The position numbers and the translations under genes were made by a program. Below are positions 19,907 through 22,505 of a stretch of DNA of 22,505 nucleotides, in pieces. The notes beneath the pieces are model-generated. The model worked only from the letters and a program-made list of their open reading frames with translations. It did no database searches and was not told the DNA's origin. Source of the DNA: Paulinella micropora (taxonomy: Eukaryota; Cercozoa; Imbricatea; Euglyphida); the NCBI GenBank assembly GCA_009731375.1, contig BJOX01000186.1, forward strand, positions 751,216-773,720, written 5' to 3'. How positions within the stretch are numbered: position 1 is the first letter of the stretch; the number at the start of each line of letters is the position of its first letter.

Positions 19907-20187
19907 GGAGATCAAGGGGGGAATACAGCACCACGTTGCTTGTATTTTTTTTTATTAATAGTACGTTTGTTCTTGACATACTGCCGAAAAAAAATATTTG
20001 AGGGGAAGGAGTTCAAAATTTACAAGAAAGGCTAGAGAATCCGCTTTGACGTGCCGTATGAGGATATATTTATCGTCTTTTAGCGTCTATCCGTGGGTCG
20101 ATGCGCTGTGTGGCATGACTCCATAGCGCATACTATTTGCAGAAAGAAATCAGAAGGTGTATGACGAAAATGCTATTTCCGTCATAA
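19906..20187. other. Unassigned sequence between gaps
   Basis: About 280 bp with no ORF or motif recognised and no match that I can see to the 5' leader or to the second 3' copy after 22337. It may be genomic flank or LTR sequence. Confidence 0.4.
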
Positions 20188-20197
20188 NNNNNNNNNN
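20188..20197. other. Assembly gap (10 N)
   Basis: Ten N of uncertain true length. Together with the next gap it isolates an 83 bp island. Confidence 0.95.
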
Positions 20198-20209
20198 TGG
20201 GTACTGTAG

Positions 20210-20280
20210 GCATCACCCCCGGATAGCCGGTAAAAAGTACCTTTTCCTGGTGACAGGTGCACCAGCTTGTTTTTCAGTAT
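20210..20280 (+). repeat. LTR-like direct repeat, 3' copy (truncated by gap)
   Basis: Matches 10364-10435 almost exactly and stops at the 310 N gap. Most of a 3' LTR could be hidden in that gap. The piece is an isolated island between two gaps, so its placement depends on the scaffolder. Confidence 0.6.
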
Positions 20281-20590
20281 NNNNNNNNNNNNNNNNNNNN
20301 NNNNNNNNNNNNNNNNNNNNNNNNNNNNNNNNNNNNNNNNNNNNNNNNNNNNNNNNNNNNNNNNNNNNNNNNNNNNNNNNNNNNNNNNNNNNNNNNNNNN
20401 NNNNNNNNNNNNNNNNNNNNNNNNNNNNNNNNNNNNNNNNNNNNNNNNNNNNNNNNNNNNNNNNNNNNNNNNNNNNNNNNNNNNNNNNNNNNNNNNNNNN
20501 NNNNNNNNNNNNNNNNNNNNNNNNNNNNNNNNNNNNNNNNNNNNNNNNNNNNNNNNNNNNNNNNNNNNNNNNNNNNNNNNNNNNNNNNNN
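20281..20590. other. Assembly gap (310 N)
   Basis: Long N run after the LTR-like fragment. Confidence 0.95.
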
Positions 20591-21034
20591 TATATAATGA
20601 CTATGATATGATACAAAATATTATATATCAAGTTTATAATATTTGACAGATTAGGCTATGATAGGATGGACAGATTGAGCGCATTGATAGCACAGTTACT
20701 GTTGACAGCTGAGACAAGCGCAGGGTCAAAGTGTATGTATGTATGGTATGTATGTTATGTATGTATGTATGTATGTATGTATGCAGTAACTCACGGTATG
20801 TGTGTATGTATGTCACTAGTAGTAATGTGTATGCATGTATGTAATGTTGTCACGTATCTTCTGTACGTATGCCACATACATGAAAGTAATATGTATGTAT
20901 GTATGTATGTATGTACATATGTAGTGCATGTAGTGTATGTATGTATGTATAGCGAGTTAATCAAATACGCGTTGGACCACGCTCTCGATCTTCACGCGGC
21001 AGATCGGACAAGGCCGGCCGCCTTGCCTCAGTTC
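20591..21034. other. Unassigned sequence with GTAT microsatellites
   Basis: AT-rich start, then interrupted TATG/GTAT arrays (about 20732-20780 and 20890-20950), then a GC-richer tail that ends at the 10 N gap (21035-21044). Reading frames here are products of the tetranucleotide repeat. No gene supported. Confidence 0.5.
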
Positions 21035-21044
21035 NNNNNNNNNN

Positions 21045-21813
21045 ACCGATAGCTGAGAAGGAGGAGAGTGACGTGGACAGTAAGGAGAAGACTGACCGCA
21101 TAAGCGCGGTGGGGACTCAGTCCAAGTCTCCGCGAGAGCATAGCGGAAAGAAGGAGAAGATCACAGAGGCGCAGCTAAGGAGAGCGCGGAATGATCTTAT
21201 CAACGACCAACCGAGGAAGGCGATGAGGTCGATGAGATCAAAGGACGTCCACCAGGAGGAGGAGGGGACGGACACTGACCCAAACGCGGGCAACGTTGAG
21301 ATTGTCCATGAGCGATGGAAGGAAGGCGATGCGATAGCAACCATCGCATGGGTGAAAAATGTTTTCTATCTGATGAGACCAGCGGAACAACATGTCGCTG
21401 ATGACACTCTCTCAGACTTATACTTGATGCGGGTCGTGGCGGTCCCACGACAGATGCGTGTCACACGGACACTCAAAATATCATCAGCCGCAAAAATAGT
21501 ACAACCGATACTCCAGTTTTGGAGAAGTATGGACCCAGTTGAGGATCCAAAGGCAAGACATTATCTGCCAGTATATAAAGACGCAAAAAGTCTCGAGACA
21601 TGGGATGATACAATTACTCCCAGAGACAAGGATTACACTGCGTGGACCATTCAGACACTGCCAAGAGGAGTGCTTGATGTCCCTTTTGAATTATCGTTGG
21701 GCGGAATCCCTAATAAGATCTGGGACATTCTCGAACAGTCAAAGTTCGATCTGACTTTTGTTGGTGGTCCTCCACCAGGCAAAGAAATCCGCGCCAGACG
21801 ACGAAGGCAGTGA
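21045..21813 (+). pseudogene. Second, 5'-truncated copy of the pol 3' end with native C-terminus
   Basis: Starts at the edge of the 10 N gap 21035-21044 in the pol frame (PIAEKEESDVDSKEK) and follows copy 1 with one visible Glu-to-Asp change up to AAKIV. It then continues QPILQFWRSMDP ... RHYLPVYKDAKSLETWDD ... KEIRARRRRQ and stops at 21811. This gives the likely true end of Pol: an acidic/basic linker, then a compact module with spaced aromatic residues (FYLM, LMRVVAV, LQFW, YLPVY, TWDD), then a basic tail. RT and integrase are absent, so alone it is a fragment. It may be the real 3' end of the same element displaced by scaffolding. Confidence 0.75.
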
Positions 21814-21998
21814 CAAAGAAACTATTTTTCTTTATGCGTCTCAAATAAACTGATTGATTGCCCACGGCGTATCATGATTTGATCATGCATCATCAGTTAT
21901 CAATATGAATATTAAAAAGACTCAGTGATATAACTTGGCATTCGATCGCAACATACGAGTGCGAAAGGTCGATCGACGATGATACTACACCGTATACG
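21775..21998 (+). repeat. Inverted repeat arm 2
   Basis: Sense-orientation partner of 19569-19792. It covers the last 13 codons of the pol copy, its TGA and about 185 bp of 3' flank, and ends with the palindrome CGTATACG. An AATAAA at 21844-21849 lies 31 bp after the stop. Confidence 0.93.
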
Positions 21999-22020
21999 GG
22001 GATCGCTAGTGTATTGAGCG

Positions 22021-22301
22021 ATGGTGTTCCCGGGTATGACCCTTTCCAAGTCCTGGGATGATGTTCTCGAAAATGAAATGTTCTCTGAAACTTTCATTAA
22101 ATTATTTTTTACGATAGATTATATACTGTCGTACCTGAGCACGGTCAATCTCTACTTGTGTCGGTATATCGCAGGGTCGGGTACATACACCTCGACTTCG
22201 GATATAGCTATTAGGACTGGCCCCCTAATACTATATCATAGGATATCCGCCTTATACAAGGGTATGTCATTAAAAAAGACAATGTACTTACGATCTCCCT
22301 G

Positions 22302-22308
<7 letters not shown>
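22021..22308 (+). CDS. Small hypothetical ORF after pol (95 aa)
   Basis: ATG to TAA with a hydrophobic central stretch (FIKLFFTIDYILSYLSTVNL) that could be membrane-associated. No family recognised. It lies 207 bp after the pol stop, where some LTR elements carry an extra ORF, but its length is within chance expectation and its end overlaps the repeat at 22272-22303. Weak candidate only. Confidence 0.2.

Positions 22309-22337
<29 letters not shown>
22272..22337 (+). repeat. 32 bp repeat plus (AAT)n, copy 2
   Basis: Same 32 bp as at 19819-19850 followed by about 11 AAT units, then different flanking sequence (CTATATCTGAGG instead of GGAGATCAAGG). Confidence 0.9.
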
Positions 22338-22339
<2 letters not shown>

Positions 22340-22505
22340 ATATCTGAGGCGTACTGATGCAGCTAATGGCATATCCTCAACGGACATAAGCCTCCAATAC
22401 CCTTGTTCGAGGTCCTCCACCCCCCCGTGTCAGTCTCTCGCCTGATGATCGGGGCCACCGATGGAGCTCCTGAGGGCAAGACTGCACTAAGCCGAGGTTA
22501 TTCCG
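22338..22505. other. Unassigned right edge
   Basis: 168 bp of ordinary sequence. No gene, LTR terminus or target-site duplication identifiable. Confidence 0.4.

Larger units (their letters stand above)
10364..20280 (+). mobile_element. Ty3/gypsy-type LTR retroelement (minimum extent)
   Basis: The extent runs between two direct copies of a roughly 72 bp block (10364-10435 and 20210-20280) outside the coding region. Gag, protease, reverse transcriptase, RNase H and integrase follow in that order, the Ty3/gypsy order, and integrase carries a GPY/F module. The long uninterrupted pol frame suggests a fairly young insertion. The 3' end is disturbed: inverted sequence, gaps, and a second partial 3' copy at 21045-22337. 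Exact LTR ends, primer-binding site and target-site duplication are not resolved. Confidence 0.8.

Noticed and set aside
20666-21052. A 128-codon frame of Met-Tyr-Val-Cys repeats
   Set aside because: Translation of GTAT tetranucleotide repeats; ends in an N gap.

Overview
The window reads as nuclear DNA of a eukaryote, probably a protist. It holds one intron-rich protein-kinase gene followed by a Ty3/gypsy-type LTR retroelement, in a draft scaffold with five N gaps. The kinase is a cGMP-dependent protein kinase (PKG) with a myristoylation-type N-terminus and three cyclic-nucleotide-binding (CNB) domains. That layout, the GT-AG introns and the dense microsatellites fit an alveolate, possibly a chromerid alga such as Chromera velia. 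The taxon is inference; nothing in the window proves it.

Positions 1-1323: a GA microsatellite, then flank with no gene I can support. Positions 1324-9169 (+): PKG. I resolved 14 coding exons whose reading phases all join, giving about 832 residues: N-myristoylation motif, CNB1, a pseudosubstrate-like segment, CNB2, CNB3, linker, AGC-type kinase domain and C-terminal tail. The regulatory half is broken up by introns of up to about 1.1 kb packed with GATA, CT, TA, CATA and other simple repeats. The catalytic half has only 79-127 bp introns. Inside the repeat-rich introns, pieces of the neighbouring exons (exons 4, 6, 8, 10 and 11) recur in one to three extra partial copies, usually spanning a splice junction. 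This is the most unusual feature of the window.

Positions about 9700-11370: simple repeats, a poly(T)-linked tandem duplication, a 72 bp block shared with the far end of the element (LTR candidate), and an untranslated leader. Positions 11371-19655 (+): the retroelement. Gag has 892 residues with a CCCH finger and an RGG box. A single TGA separates it from a same-frame extension that reaches the protease DTG motif. A -1 frame change within the protease leads into a 4.9 kb pol reading frame with protease C-terminus, reverse transcriptase, RNase H, integrase (HHCC, DD35E, GPY/F) and a C-terminal extension.

Positions 19569-22505: a rearranged or mis-scaffolded 3' part. The end of pol occurs twice. 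The first copy (to 19569) runs straight into 224 bp that are the exact reverse complement of the second copy's CDS end and 3' flank (21775-21998). The second copy (21045-21813) carries the natural-looking C-terminus. Gaps at 19793-19818, 20188-20197, 20281-20590 and 21035-21044 surround these joins, so assembly error is a serious alternative to a real inversion.
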